Positions 6,927 to 15,325 of a stretch of DNA of 64,000 nucleotides are shown in pieces. This DNA is from a virus: positions 1 through 64,000 of IMG/VR virus record IMGVR_UViG_3300045049_000504. One strand, 5' to 3'. The notes below the pieces were generated by a model. The model did no database searches, was not told the DNA's origin, and saw only the letters and a program-made list of their open reading frames with translations. A program made the position numbers and the translations under genes. Numbering within the stretch: the stretch's first letter is position 1; every line of letters starts with the position of its first letter.

Positions 6927-7547
6927 CTACCCGAGCGCCGACGCGAGCCGCGCGGCGCCGCCCCACCTGCCGAACGCGTCGAGCGCGTCGGCCTCCCAGC
7001 CGTCCCGCTTCCACGCCGGCGACGACGCAGACCCCGCGAAGATCACGTAGGACACGACCGGGTACGAGACGCCGCCCGTGCGCGGGTCGCTCGGGATGCC
7101 GAGCGCGCGCGCCGCGGCGATCGAGACCTCGCCGGGGTGCGGTCCGACGTCGGCGACGATGCAGGGCACGACCTTGTCGCCGAGGCACGCGACGGCCAGG
7201 TCGCCCATGCGGACGCCCGAGCCGCGCATCGCCCGCGTGCACGTCACGTACGCCACCTGCTCGGAGTCGACGTAACGGCGCGGGTCGCGGACCTCGTGCA
7301 CGCTCGCGTCGATGAGCGAGGTCGTCGACACGTAGAAGCCCGGCGCCGGGTCCGTGTCGCGCTGGACGTACTCGACGCCCGACGGGTCGCACGCGAGCGC
7401 CCACGGGTGCTCGAGCGGGCCCGCGTTCGCGAGCTTGTCGAGGCCCTTCGCCGAGTCGGGGTGGTACGCGCGCGGCGAGCCGTCCGCGTCGATCGCGGCG
7501 CCCGAGCGCCAGACGACAGCGCCGTCGACTACCTTGTAGGCGTCCAT
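6927..7547 (-). CDS. GH75 (chitosanase)-type hydrolase, candidate endolysin
   Basis: 206 residues from the ATG at 7547; upstream sequence in frame is Arg-rich shadow. The C-terminal half fits glycoside hydrolase family 75: GVRMGDLAVACLGDKVVPC..VADVGPHPGEVSIAAARALGI, with the family's acid/base pair as Asp133 (VADVGP) and Glu140 (GEVS). An N-terminal AIDADG matches the family's DxDG segment. As the last gene of the late operon, behind membrane proteins and a lipoprotein, it is the best endolysin candidate; the bond cut (peptidoglycan glycan or another amino-sugar polymer) cannot be decided. Confidence 0.65.
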   Translation of the reverse strand: MDAYKVVDGAVVWRSGAAIDADGSPRAYHPDSAKGLDKLANAGPLEHPWALACDPSGVEYVQRDTDPAPGFYVSTTSLIDASVHEVRDPRRYVDSEQVAYVTCTRAMRGSGVRMGDLAVACLGDKVVPCIVADVGPHPGEVSIAAARALGIPSDPRTGGVSYPVVSYVIFAGSASSPAWKRDGWEADALDAFGRWGGAARLASALG

Positions 7548-7876
7548 GCCTGCCTCTCGTGGTCTGGTCGGTCGACGACGCGGGCGCCGATGACGCGCGC
7601 GTTCTCGCGTTCCTGCTCGAGCACGCGCTCGAGGTCGTCGTGGATGTAGCCCTCGACGGCCTCGACCTTGCCGACGCGCTCGCTGAGCCTGGCGCGCGCG
7701 GTACGCTCTTCGTCGACGTGCTCCTCGAACTTCGAGGCGCGGGCGAAGCGCTGCGAGAACAGCCCTCCGCCGACGCCCAGGGCCAATAGAGAGCCGATCG
7801 CGGCGAGGATGACTCGCCAGCTGGTGATCCGCTTCGCGAGCTGCTCGAGCGGCTGCGGTGAAGCCGTGGCTGCCAT
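7529..7876 (-). CDS. membrane-anchored coiled-coil protein (spanin/holin-like)
   Basis: 115 residues. After a short polar N-terminus there is one membrane segment (VILAAIGSLLALGVGGGLF, about 24-42) and then a charged coiled coil (EEHVDEERTARARLSERVGKVE ... DDLERVLEQERENA). This layout is that of an i-spanin or a phage membrane-accessory lysis protein. It overlaps the start of the GH75 gene by 19 bases and follows the lipoprotein gene at 7882 by five bases, consistent with a lysis cassette. Confidence 0.55.
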   Translation of the reverse strand: MAATASPQPLEQLAKRITSWRVILAAIGSLLALGVGGGLFSQRFARASKFEEHVDEERTARARLSERVGKVEAVEGYIHDDLERVLEQERENARVIGARVVDRPDHERQAWTPTR

Positions 7877-7881
7877 CGTCG

Positions 7882-8136
7882 TTACCACCCGCGGTGCGGG
7901 TCGACCCAGACAAAGTGGCCGAGGCCGCGGTCGTCTCTGACGAGACACACGCACTGCCGGCGGTCACGGTCGTAGGTCGAACCCTCGACCACGCCCCCGA
8001 GGAGGGCGGCCTGGTCGGGACAGGTCCGCAGCTCGCACGCCTTCTCGTGCGGGCCCGGACCCGGAAGCGGCAGCAGCGGGCCGAGGCAGCCCGCCGACAC
8101 CGCCGCGAGAGCGGCTACCTGGACGGCCCGGCGCAC
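7882..8136 (-). CDS. small lipoprotein, candidate o-spanin-like
   Basis: 84 residues from a GTG. Signal peptide MRRAVQVAALAAVSAGC with a lipobox (VSAGC), then a Pro/Gly stretch and a four-cysteine globular part (CELRTC ... CVCLV). Outer-membrane attachment is likely. Sits directly upstream of the membrane coiled-coil gene, as o-spanins pair with i-spanins; it lacks the typical long Pro-rich body, so assignment is tentative. Its start overlaps the end of the 8115 gene by 22 bases. Confidence 0.5.
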   Translation of the reverse strand: MRRAVQVAALAAVSAGCLGPLLPLPGPGPHEKACELRTCPDQAALLGGVVEGSTYDRDRRQCVCLVRDDRGLGHFVWVDPHRGW

Positions 8137-8801
8137 GCCAGAAGCTCACCGGGCGCGAGGCCCTCAAGGTCGCCGAGCGCGACGAGCACCTGGTCGGCGA
8201 CGTCGGCCTGGGCCTTCATGCCCGCGGCCTTGAGGTCGTCGCGGATCGTCGACCAGGCGCACGCGAGCGCCTTCGCGTCCTGGACGACGACGGGGTACGC
8301 GGCGACGACGGCCATGAGGTCGCTGAACGCGTCGGTGGGGTTCGCGGCGACGGAGAGGATGCTCGTGAAGACCGGCGCGAGCGGCGCGTACTGCGGGCCG
8401 CACTTCGTCTTGACGTCGTTCACGCACTTCTCGATGAGCGCGGCGTCGGCGCTGAGCTTCTGGCTGAACGTCGCGCCCTTCGGGGCCGCGGTCGTCGCGC
8501 AGCCCGACGCGAGCATCGCGCCCGCGGCCAGCAGCGCCAGCAGCGCCAGCAGCGCGCCGGGGGCCTTCGACGGCTCGTCGGGCTTCCGCGTGCCGAGGCC
8601 AGGCAAGCTCACGGGCGTGCCGAAGAGACCGCCCTTCGCGTGCTCGGCGACCCACGACAGGCGGTCGGCGAGCTTGCCGAGGACGCCCTGCGCCTTCGGG
8701 AGCTTGCCGAACAGGACGAACAGGTTGCGCAGGGTGGCGAGCAGGGTCGCCAGGGCGCCGGCGACGGCGCCGACGGCTTCGATCTTCTGGTCGATGGTCA
8801 T
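8115..8801 (-). CDS. lysis-cassette protein with internal lipobox
   Basis: 228 residues, start with GGGAGGAACCCC upstream. Residues 8-35 (AVGAVAGALATLLATLRNLFVLFG) form a hydrophobic, holin-like helix. A second segment at about 83-101 (ALLALLALLAAGAMLASGC) has a perfect lipobox in the middle of the chain, followed by an alanine-rich helical domain (SAVVAAYPVVVQDAKALAC...). A GTG at VSLPGLGTRK could start a separate lipoprotein in the same frame. Either a two-topology product or a fusion of holin-like and lipoprotein genes; function inferred from position. Confidence 0.5.
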   Translation of the reverse strand: MTIDQKIEAVGAVAGALATLLATLRNLFVLFGKLPKAQGVLGKLADRLSWVAEHAKGGLFGTPVSLPGLGTRKPDEPSKAPGALLALLALLAAGAMLASGCATTAAPKGATFSQKLSADAALIEKCVNDVKTKCGPQYAPLAPVFTSILSVAANPTDAFSDLMAVVAAYPVVVQDAKALACAWSTIRDDLKAAGMKAQADVADQVLVALGDLEGLAPGELLACAGPSR

Positions 8802-8833
8802 GGGGTTCCTCCCGAATGCGGTGCGGGTTGCCA

Positions 8834-8854
8834 GGCCTGGTAGTAGACCAGGCC
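8834..8854 (-). terminator. hairpin between tailspike and lysis genes
   Basis: GGCCTGG and CCAGGCC pair across a seven-base loop in the 136-base gap after the tailspike gene. No T tract follows on the minus strand, so it may be a weak terminator or a processing stem. Nothing else is seen in the gap. Confidence 0.35.
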
Positions 8855-8937
8855 CGAGCGCGCGAAGTTCGCCTGCTACGGGCCGCAGACCGTCGCCTGG
8901 ACCGCGGCGACGCCGTTCAGCACGCGGCCGAAAACGG

Positions 8938-11034
8938 CTATGCCGCGTTCCAGGCCGAGACGCCGTCCGTGAAGATGCGGAGTTCGCCGTAGGCGACGGA
9001 CAGCGTCACCGACGTCGTGCCGTTGACCGTGTCGCTGCCGGAACGGCTCAGGGTGATGGTACCGGCGCTGCCGCCGACCTCGTTCAGGTAGAACTGCTGG
9101 CCGGGCTTGCAGGAACTCGCCGGGGGCAGTGTGACCGAGCGGGCGCCTGAGCCTGAGACCCCGACGCGGCAGTCGCTCGACGTCATGGTCACGGGCGAAG
9201 CGGCCGAGCGGTAGGCCGGGGCAAGACCGCCCTTGATGAGCGTCGGCGTACCAGAGGCACCAATGTCGACCTCCAACGTGTTGACGTCGCCGATCGTGGC
9301 CTTGCCGTTGGCGGCGCCGCCCGATCCCGTCCCGCCGCGCACGATCGCGTCGCCTCCCACCGCGCTCCCGACGCCGCTGACGCTGCCAGCGTTGCCGCCC
9401 AGCAGCTGCGCCTGGCCGCCCGCGGCGGGGCCGTTCGTGCTGCTCGCCCCGTTGCCGCCCTGGCCGCCGACGACGATCGCGGCGCCGCCCTGCGCAGCGA
9501 CGCCGCCCGACGTGGTAGACGCGGCACCGCCCTGGCCGCCGCGCGACGTGATCGCGCCGCCGCCGCCCGCCGCCGTGGCGCCCGATGCGGCGCCGCCGTT
9601 GCCCTGCCCGATCGTGATCGCAGTGCCACCGACGCCGGCACCCGGCGTCGACGCGCGAATGACGCCGCCGGGTAGGATCACATTGATCCCCGTCTTGCCG
9701 AGCGTCACCTGCGTGGCGTTGACGGTGCCGAGCTCGAGCGTGCTCCACGAGTCGAGCAGCGTCGTGTCGGTCGTCAGGTTGTTGATGTTCTTATAGTAGA
9801 CCGTGGGCGCGAGGTTCGTGCTCGCGCTCGACTTGGGCAGCTTGAAGACAGGTTTCAGCGACGAGCCGATCGTAACTGCGGGCCCGGGGTTGAACGAGCA
9901 GGTATCGATCAGGACGTCATCGCAGTTGCCCAGGTTCAGGTGCGTGCCGCTGGCGCTGTTGAGCAGGAACGAGCAGCTGCGCAGCGCCAGGCCGAAAACG
10001 CCATTCAGATAAATGCCGTTGTCGTGCTGGGAGTCGTGGCAAAAGTTGTCGATCACCATGTTGGTGGTCCCTTTGCCCGTGTTGACGTAGATCGCCCAGT
10101 TGTCGACGAAGTCCGTGGTCTGGGGCGTCTCCGTCTCACACCGCAGGTTTCGCAGGGAGACGTTGACGCCGCCGAGCAGCGCGGTGGACGTCGGGTCGTT
10201 CCAATAGAACCCGTAGCGGTCGATCAACCACACGCCGTCGTCGATGTTCAGGTTGATTACGACGGCGGCCGGGTCGATCAGGACGATTGGATTACCGCTG
10301 CCGGGGGTGGCCGACAGATACGAATCCGTCATGTAGAGCGTGTCGCAGCTGATCAGCGTCAGATTCGGATCGATGCTCACTTGCAGCGGGATGTCGCAGT
10401 AAGCGCGGTAGTCGTTGATGCGAATGAACTCGCGCCCGTTGACATGCACGCCAACGCTGTTGTTGCCTTGCCAGGTCGACGCGCCTTGGACGAGCGGGTC
10501 GATCCACACGTGCTCGACTCGGAAACCCGACACCGACACCATGTTGATGGCGGTCTTCTTGAAGGCGTTGCCGGCCTGGCTCAAGAAGAACATGCTCGAG
10601 CAGCCGCCGCCGTAGATGGTCGTCGGTGACATCGTCCAACTGAAACAGATCGCGTCGGCCGTCGGGACGAATTTGATCTTGGTCGCCTTCGGGCCGGCGC
10701 CCTGCAGGTAGATCCAGTGGCCGGCGACGGTGATCGTCGACGTGACCAAGTACGTCCCGGGAGGGAAGAAAACGGTAGCGCCCGTGCCGGAGCCCGCCGC
10801 CGCGGCGTCGTTCACGGCTGCCTGGATCGCTGCCGTGTCATCAGCGACGCCGTCTCCGACGGCGCCGTAGGCCTTGACGTTGTAGTTGCTGAAGACCCAG
10901 GTTCGCAGGTCTGATAGCGCCGACGTGACGGCGTTAAAATCCGCCGCGGCGATGTAGTTCGGGCCGTTGCCAGGCGCGAAGAGATCGATCTTCGTGCCCG
11001 GCAGCGGCAACATATCCTTGATGAAGTTGCTCAC
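8938..11034 (-). CDS. tailspike with pectate-lyase-type beta helix
   Basis: 698 residues. After an N-terminal attachment segment, residues 52-75 (VKAYGAVGDGVADDTAAIQ) are the signature start of the pectate_lyase_3 parallel beta helix, followed by repeated helix rungs (FFPPGTYLVTS, IYLQGAGP ...). Residues about 455-575 are a glycine-rich collagen-like stretch of GGxGG and GGNAG repeats; the last 90 residues form a beta-rich tip (RSVTLPPASSC...). Such spikes bind and cut surface polysaccharide and decide host range. Catalytic residues cannot be picked by eye. It is the last structural gene before lysis. Confidence 0.8.
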   Translation of the reverse strand: MSNFIKDMLPLPGTKIDLFAPGNGPNYIAAADFNAVTSALSDLRTWVFSNYNVKAYGAVGDGVADDTAAIQAAVNDAAAAGSGTGATVFFPPGTYLVTSTITVAGHWIYLQGAGPKATKIKFVPTADAICFSWTMSPTTIYGGGCSSMFFLSQAGNAFKKTAINMVSVSGFRVEHVWIDPLVQGASTWQGNNSVGVHVNGREFIRINDYRAYCDIPLQVSIDPNLTLISCDTLYMTDSYLSATPGSGNPIVLIDPAAVVINLNIDDGVWLIDRYGFYWNDPTSTALLGGVNVSLRNLRCETETPQTTDFVDNWAIYVNTGKGTTNMVIDNFCHDSQHDNGIYLNGVFGLALRSCSFLLNSASGTHLNLGNCDDVLIDTCSFNPGPAVTIGSSLKPVFKLPKSSASTNLAPTVYYKNINNLTTDTTLLDSWSTLELGTVNATQVTLGKTGINVILPGGVIRASTPGAGVGGTAITIGQGNGGAASGATAAGGGGAITSRGGQGGAASTTSGGVAAQGGAAIVVGGQGGNGASSTNGPAAGGQAQLLGGNAGSVSGVGSAVGGDAIVRGGTGSGGAANGKATIGDVNTLEVDIGASGTPTLIKGGLAPAYRSAASPVTMTSSDCRVGVSGSGARSVTLPPASSCKPGQQFYLNEVGGSAGTITLSRSGSDTVNGTTSVTLSVAYGELRIFTDGVSAWNAA

Positions 11035-11231
11035 GCGACAACCTCAAGCACTACGGGCCGCAGATCGCGGATTGCAGTCGGAGGCTGTGATGAACCCGAG
11101 CGGGTTCGCGCCGACGGGCGGCGGGAAGAGGTCGTACTGGTGACCAGGGGCGTGCCGTTGAGCACGAAGTCGGCCCTGGCCGGGCCCGCGAGGCCCACCA
11201 AAACGCCGAGCAGAATCAGTAGCTTGCGCAT
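11031..11231 (-). CDS. small secreted protein, possibly frameshifted
   Basis: 66 residues: MRKLLILLGVLVGLAGPARA is a clear Sec signal peptide; the mature part turns Ser/Arg-rich (SSRRPSARTRSGSS). In the alternative frame the same bases encode HQYDLFPPPVGANPLGFITA..., which looks more natural, so a one-base indel may have broken the gene near 11130. It overlaps the tailspike start by four bases. Weak ribosome-binding site. Confidence 0.35.
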   Translation of the reverse strand: MRKLLILLGVLVGLAGPARADFVLNGTPLVTSTTSSRRPSARTRSGSSQPPTAIRDLRPVVLEVVA

Positions 11232-11297
11232 TTTCCCCACTTTCATGCGATGGGCCGCCAGGCCTCGGGGTAGACTTCTGGGGTAGGAGGTGCCCAG

Positions 11298-11708
11298 ATG
11301 CGTACGACGGCTGCGATGACGGCCTTGTTCCTGGCGGCGGTGGCGGGTTGCGGCGGGAGCGGCGAGACTGGCGCGGAGGCGGCCTCGTGGGTCGCGACCG
11401 CGCCGCCCGCGGCCGACGTCGAGACCGCGTTCGAGATGACGTTCGACACGTCGCTCCCGCGCGAGCAGCGGCCGCGGGTGCAGTGGTACGACAACACGAG
11501 ATGCCCGACGCTCTGCGGGGCCCAGATCGACAGCGACGGCGTCGCCACGGTCGGCTGGCACCACGGCGAGAAACTCAGCGAGACCGACCTCGCGCTCGTC
11601 CTCGCGCAGTGGCTCGAGTACAAGATGGTCGGGTCGTTCGAGCCCACGCCGTACCAGACCGCGTACCGCGACCAGTTCACGCAGCGGCTCCGCGCCGTCG
11701 GACTCTAG
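11298..11708 (+). CDS. plus-strand lipoprotein inside the late operon (moron candidate)
   Basis: 136 residues with a strong AGGAGGTG site. Signal peptide MRTTAAMTALFLAAVAGC ends in a lipobox (AVAGC) with Gly-Gly-Ser after it; +2 Gly suggests outer-membrane sorting if the host is diderm. The mature part has one CPTLC pair and a helical end (DLALVLAQWLEYKM). It is read against about 30 kb of minus-strand late genes and its stop overlaps that of the next gene by four bases. This independent insertion is typical of morons that alter the host surface or block superinfection; function is inference. Confidence 0.6.
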   Translation: MRTTAAMTALFLAAVAGCGGSGETGAEAASWVATAPPAADVETAFEMTFDTSLPREQRPRVQWYDNTRCPTLCGAQIDSDGVATVGWHHGEKLSETDLALVLAQWLEYKMVGSFEPTPYQTAYRDQFTQRLRAVGL

Positions 11709-12271
11709 GCGATGTCGTAGACCGCGTAGTTGAACAGGTACGTACCCGTCGACCACGCCGCCCCGGATCCGGTCACCAGTTGCCAGTCATTGCCGCTGTA
11801 GCTCACGTACGGACGCTGCGTCGCGCCGAGGTTGCCCGCGTTCGGGTTGACGGGCGTTATGACGACGAATGGAGCAGCGGCACGACTCGCACCGCCCACC
11901 AGCTTCACAGTGCAGATGACGGCGTTTGCGCCTAGCGCGCCTGATGCAGGCATCGCGATATTGAGCTGCCCCGCGGCGTCAGTGCTGCCGAGACTGCATA
12001 CGACGTTGCCGCTGGGCGAGTTGACTGCCGGCCCATTTACGATAGTCGGCTGGGTTCCGCTGTTCTTGACGATGAGACGCCCGGCAAACTGGATCGCGCC
12101 GGCCGCCGCCGTCACGGCCGCGCCGCCGACACCGTCGACGACGAGCCCGTACGCGCTCGAGGTCGCGGCGTAGAGGCCGTTGATGGCGGTCTGGAGCGCG
12201 TTCCCGAGGGCGGCGTCCCAGAACGTCGAGCCGTCGACCATGGTGCGGAACGGGGAGAGTGGCCACGCCAT
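11705..12271 (-). CDS. tail fibre/baseplate-tip protein
   Basis: 188 residues; TAGGAGG site upstream. The N-terminus (SPFRTMVDGSTFWDAALGNALQTAINGLY) is a fibre-attachment-like helix pair; the rest is a beta-rich, Gly/Ala/Thr-rich body ending ...TGTYLFNYAVYDIA. Placed directly after the gp48-like baseplate gene, where Mu-type phages carry fibres. No closer match recognised. Confidence 0.5.
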   Translation of the reverse strand: MAWPLSPFRTMVDGSTFWDAALGNALQTAINGLYAATSSAYGLVVDGVGGAAVTAAAGAIQFAGRLIVKNSGTQPTIVNGPAVNSPSGNVVCSLGSTDAAGQLNIAMPASGALGANAVICTVKLVGGASRAAAPFVVITPVNPNAGNLGATQRPYVSYSGNDWQLVTGSGAAWSTGTYLFNYAVYDIA

Positions 12272-12281
12272 CGGGGACCTC

Positions 12282-13361
12282 CTAGACGGTGTTGCTGACG
12301 AATGGCCCGTACAGCGTCGGGCCGCATTTTGCCGTGGTGCCGACCACGAAGTACGCGTTGGAATCGGCGGGCTGGACGCGCTGGAGCGCGGCCTTCGCGG
12401 CGGGGACGTTCGGCGAGTTCACGAGGTTGGGGTTGACCTGCACGCCCCAGTCGTGCATCTGCTCGCCGAGCCCGGAATTGCCGGCGCGGTCGCGCTTGCC
12501 GCCGCCCTCGACGAAGAGTGACCACGACACGAGCGTGACGCCGGCCGCGCCGGCGGTGACCTGCAGCGACCAGGTGCCGAAGAGGTACTTGCCGGGGCTG
12601 ACGCTCGCGTCGGGTAGCCAGAACGACTTGGACGTCACCGCGCCGGCCGCGAGCGAGCCCGCGGGGAACGTGACTACCGCCTGGCCGGTACCGGTGACGT
12701 TGCCGGTGGCCGCGACCGGCGGCGCCGCGCCCGACGGACCCGTGAGCGTGAACGAGACCTGCTCGGGGTTCGAGCCCGTCAGCACGACGCGGAGCTGGAG
12801 CCCGGCATCGCTGACGCCGCCGTCGTCGGGCACGTAGACGGTCTGCGTCGTCGAGCCGAGCGCGCCGAGCGTCGCGCCCGTCGAGTTCGCGTAGGTGTGA
12901 GCCGCGGTCAGTGCCGCGCGGTTCGCCTCGACGACCGCGAGCGCCGACGCGCTCGAGTAGCCGAGGAGCGGCGCGATGATGCCCTGGATGTTCGAGACGG
13001 TGAAGGCGCCCTGCTCGCGCAGCTTCGAGACGATCTGCAGGCGGCGCAGGACCGTGTTACCCGACAGCGCGATGGGCGTCTGCGACAGCCCGAGCGCCGC
13101 CTCCCACTCGGGGAGCTTGTACGCGGTCGTGGCGGGGTTGATCTCGCCGCGGAGGATGGCGATGCCGTCGTACCAGAAGGCCTTGAGCGCGTCGGCGGTG
13201 GCGGCGTAGAAGTTGTAGACGTCGCCGACCTTGTTGCGGATGCCGTACCAGCGCGACGCCCCGACGGGCAGCAGCTGGACGAGCAGGTCGAGCACCTGGT
13301 CGCTCGAGAGCCCGCTCGGCGGCACTCCGAGCGGGTATGCGAGGCTCCCCGTGAGCGGCAT
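12282..13361 (-). CDS. Mu gp48-like baseplate/tail protein with C-terminal beta domain
   Basis: 359 residues; start follows TAGGAGT. Residues about 80-140 (LPEWEAALGL ... RRLQIVSKLREQGAFT) match the DUF2313/YmfQ (Mu gp48) family, which sits at the baseplate edge and connects fibres. Mu gp48 proteins are about 200 residues; the extra C-terminal part is a beta sandwich (RVVLTGSNPEQVSFTLTGPSG...) resembling a P/Homo-B-type domain, plausibly a carbohydrate-binding or fibre-anchoring addition. Order after the J-like gene agrees with Mu. Confidence 0.7.
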   Translation of the reverse strand: MPLTGSLAYPLGVPPSGLSSDQVLDLLVQLLPVGASRWYGIRNKVGDVYNFYAATADALKAFWYDGIAILRGEINPATTAYKLPEWEAALGLSQTPIALSGNTVLRRLQIVSKLREQGAFTVSNIQGIIAPLLGYSSASALAVVEANRAALTAAHTYANSTGATLGALGSTTQTVYVPDDGGVSDAGLQLRVVLTGSNPEQVSFTLTGPSGAAPPVAATGNVTGTGQAVVTFPAGSLAAGAVTSKSFWLPDASVSPGKYLFGTWSLQVTAGAAGVTLVSWSLFVEGGGKRDRAGNSGLGEQMHDWGVQVNPNLVNSPNVPAAKAALQRVQPADSNAYFVVGTTAKCGPTLYGPFVSNTV

Positions 13362-13370
13362 GCGGGACTC

Positions 13371-14915
13371 CTAGTCGGTGACGGCGATCGACGCGCAGGT
13401 CAGGATCTGCACGCCGGTCGTGGTCCCGTCGTCCGTCGCGGTGACGTCGGTGGTGCCGCCGTTGATCGTGACCGCGAGCACGCGGCGAACCGGCCGGGTG
13501 ACCCCGTCGGTGTCGACGGCGTCGAGCGCGGTATCACCGACGGTGAAGATCGACGCGGTGTCGGCCCACACGTCGAGCGGGTTCGCGTAGCCGCTCGCGC
13601 GCGACGGGCCGAGCGAATCGACATAGCCCTGGATGCCCGCGACGACCGCGGCGCTCGGGCCGGCCGCGACGATCGGCACGATCGGCCCGTACGGGTAGAT
13701 CTTGTCGTTCGCCGACGGCGCGGTCCACGCGCTCGGGATGGGCGTCTGCAGCGTCAGCGTCTTGGCGCCGGCGTTGTAGGCGACGACGCTCACCGGGGTC
13801 GCGATGCCTGGCGACGCCATACCGGTCGAGATGACCTGCAGGCGCGGCGGGCTGACCGTCGTCGGGCTCGCCAGGTACGCGTCGACGGTCTGCGTCAGCG
13901 ACGCCGGCAGCGCCTCGTTGGTGGTGATGGTCGGGCTCGAGTACGACGCCACGCTGAGCGTGCTCGAGCCGAGTGCCCAGTCGAAGGCGTACTTGCTGGC
14001 GGACGGCACGACGCGGACGCGGATCGCGAGCCCGCCGCCCGTCGTCGAGGGGCGGATGGCCGTCACGCCCGACGACGTCACCGGGCGCTGCCCGACGACG
14101 CCGGTAACCGAGTTGCCGTTGATGTAGTCGTTGACGGCGGAGGTGACGGCGGCCGACGGGACGCGGCCCGCGCCGCTGCCGGCCGACGTGATGACGATGT
14201 CGACGGTGCCGGTGCCATCGCGCTTCGGGTAGACGTAGGCGCGGAAGGCCCCGATGACGGTCTCGGCCCAGCTCTTGTAGTCGGCCGCGGTCCCGCCCTT
14301 CGGCGGGTTCTGCCAGCGCGCGAAGATGCGCGCGAGCAGTGCCGCGTCGGCCTCGGAATCGAGCCCGCCCGACGTGCCGGTGGTGAGCGTGAGCGTCCCG
14401 TCGACGCCCGTCGGCGCGGCCTGGAACGTCAGCACCTGGCCGGCGGCGAGGTTGCCCGCGGAGCCGGCCGTGACCGCGACCACGTTGACGTTCACCGAAC
14501 CCGAACCCGGCGGCGTGCCCGGGATGGTCTGCGAGCCGGAGGTCTTGAACACCGTCTGCCCGTCGGGCCCGGTGAGCAGCGTCCCGTCAGGGATGACCGA
14601 ACCCTTCGTGCCCGTCGCGGGCCCGAGGCCGCCGCTCGCCGCGGTCGGTCCGTTCGGCCCGAAGCCACCCGCGTTCGACGGCAGCCCGTAGGCGAAGGCC
14701 ATGTTGTTGAGGGCGACGCGGCTCGTCTTCTGCGACGGGACCGCGTCGTTGTCGACGCTCTGCAGGCTCGAGAGCAGGTACAGGATCGTGCGCGCGAGCG
14801 CTCGAGCGGCCTTGCCGAGGAACGACTCCGAGTGCGTGTCCTTGCCGGGGAACCGGTTGCGGTAGAACGCGAGGACGACGGCCTCGATCGTGCTGTAGTC
14901 GGGTATCGTGATCAC
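13371..14915 (-). CDS. baseplate J-like protein (Mu gp47)
   Basis: 514 residues from a GTG after TAGGAGG. N-terminus (YSTIEAVVLAFYRNRFPGKDTHSESFLGK ARALARTI) and the central QTIPGTP / AGSAGNLAAGQVLTF pattern are hallmarks of the Baseplate_J family that forms the inner wedge ring of contractile tails. A typical RTYVYPKRDGTGTVDI-like segment follows. Longer than Mu gp47 (about 380), mostly through a C-terminal extension. Confidence 0.85.
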   Translation of the reverse strand: MITIPDYSTIEAVVLAFYRNRFPGKDTHSESFLGKAARALARTILYLLSSLQSVDNDAVPSQKTSRVALNNMAFAYGLPSNAGGFGPNGPTAASGGLGPATGTKGSVIPDGTLLTGPDGQTVFKTSGSQTIPGTPPGSGSVNVNVVAVTAGSAGNLAAGQVLTFQAAPTGVDGTLTLTTGTSGGLDSEADAALLARIFARWQNPPKGGTAADYKSWAETVIGAFRAYVYPKRDGTGTVDIVITSAGSGAGRVPSAAVTSAVNDYINGNSVTGVVGQRPVTSSGVTAIRPSTTGGGLAIRVRVVPSASKYAFDWALGSSTLSVASYSSPTITTNEALPASLTQTVDAYLASPTTVSPPRLQVISTGMASPGIATPVSVVAYNAGAKTLTLQTPIPSAWTAPSANDKIYPYGPIVPIVAAGPSAAVVAGIQGYVDSLGPSRASGYANPLDVWADTASIFTVGDTALDAVDTDGVTRPVRRVLAVTINGGTTDVTATDDGTTTGVQILTCASIAVTD

Positions 14916-14924
14916 GCGGACCTC

Positions 14925-15317
14925 CTACGACCCGATCGGTAGTCGCACGTTGCGCTGGTGTCCGCTGCGGCTGCGGTAGCCGATGCGCACCGAGTAGCTG
15001 CCGGGCCCGCGCTTGACGACGGCGACGTCGGCGGAACGGATGAGACCCTGGTCGAGCGCGTACTTGAGCGCGCCCTCGGCGGCGCTGCGGAGCTGCGCGT
15101 CCGTACCCGTGCGGTCGAGCGTGACGCGCATGAGCTTCGACGCGCGACGCGGGTTCGCCCAGTAGGCCTCCTCGTTGATGCTGCTGAGGACGACGTGCTC
15201 GTCGGAGTCGTCGAACGTCGGGTTGCCGCTTGCGTCCCAGTCGAACGAGTCGAACGCGCCTGTGGTCGGGTTGCGCAGCAGTCGCACATCGCGGCCGCTG
15301 TCGTTCGGCATCGGCAT
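14925..15317 (-). CDS. Mu gp46-like baseplate wedge protein
   Basis: 130 residues, TAGGAGG site. Begins with a short DVRLLRNPTTGAFDSFDWD segment and continues with a helical part (STRKLMRVTLDRTGTDAQLR-type) and a final strand pair (SVRIGYRSRSG). Size, position between the gp45-like and gp47-like genes and the N-terminal pattern match the gp46/gp25-like wedge protein that starts sheath assembly. Confidence 0.7.
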   Translation of the reverse strand: MPMPNDSGRDVRLLRNPTTGAFDSFDWDASGNPTFDDSDEHVVLSSINEEAYWANPRRASKLMRVTLDRTGTDAQLRSAAEGALKYALDQGLIRSADVAVVKRGPGSYSVRIGYRSRSGHQRNVRLPIGS

Positions 15318-15325
15318 GGCGCCTC

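Noticed and set aside
12897-14942. Plus-strand open frame of 681 codons
   Set aside because: Arg/Gly/Asp-rich low-complexity translation antisense to baseplate genes with clear family matches; a GC-rich shadow.
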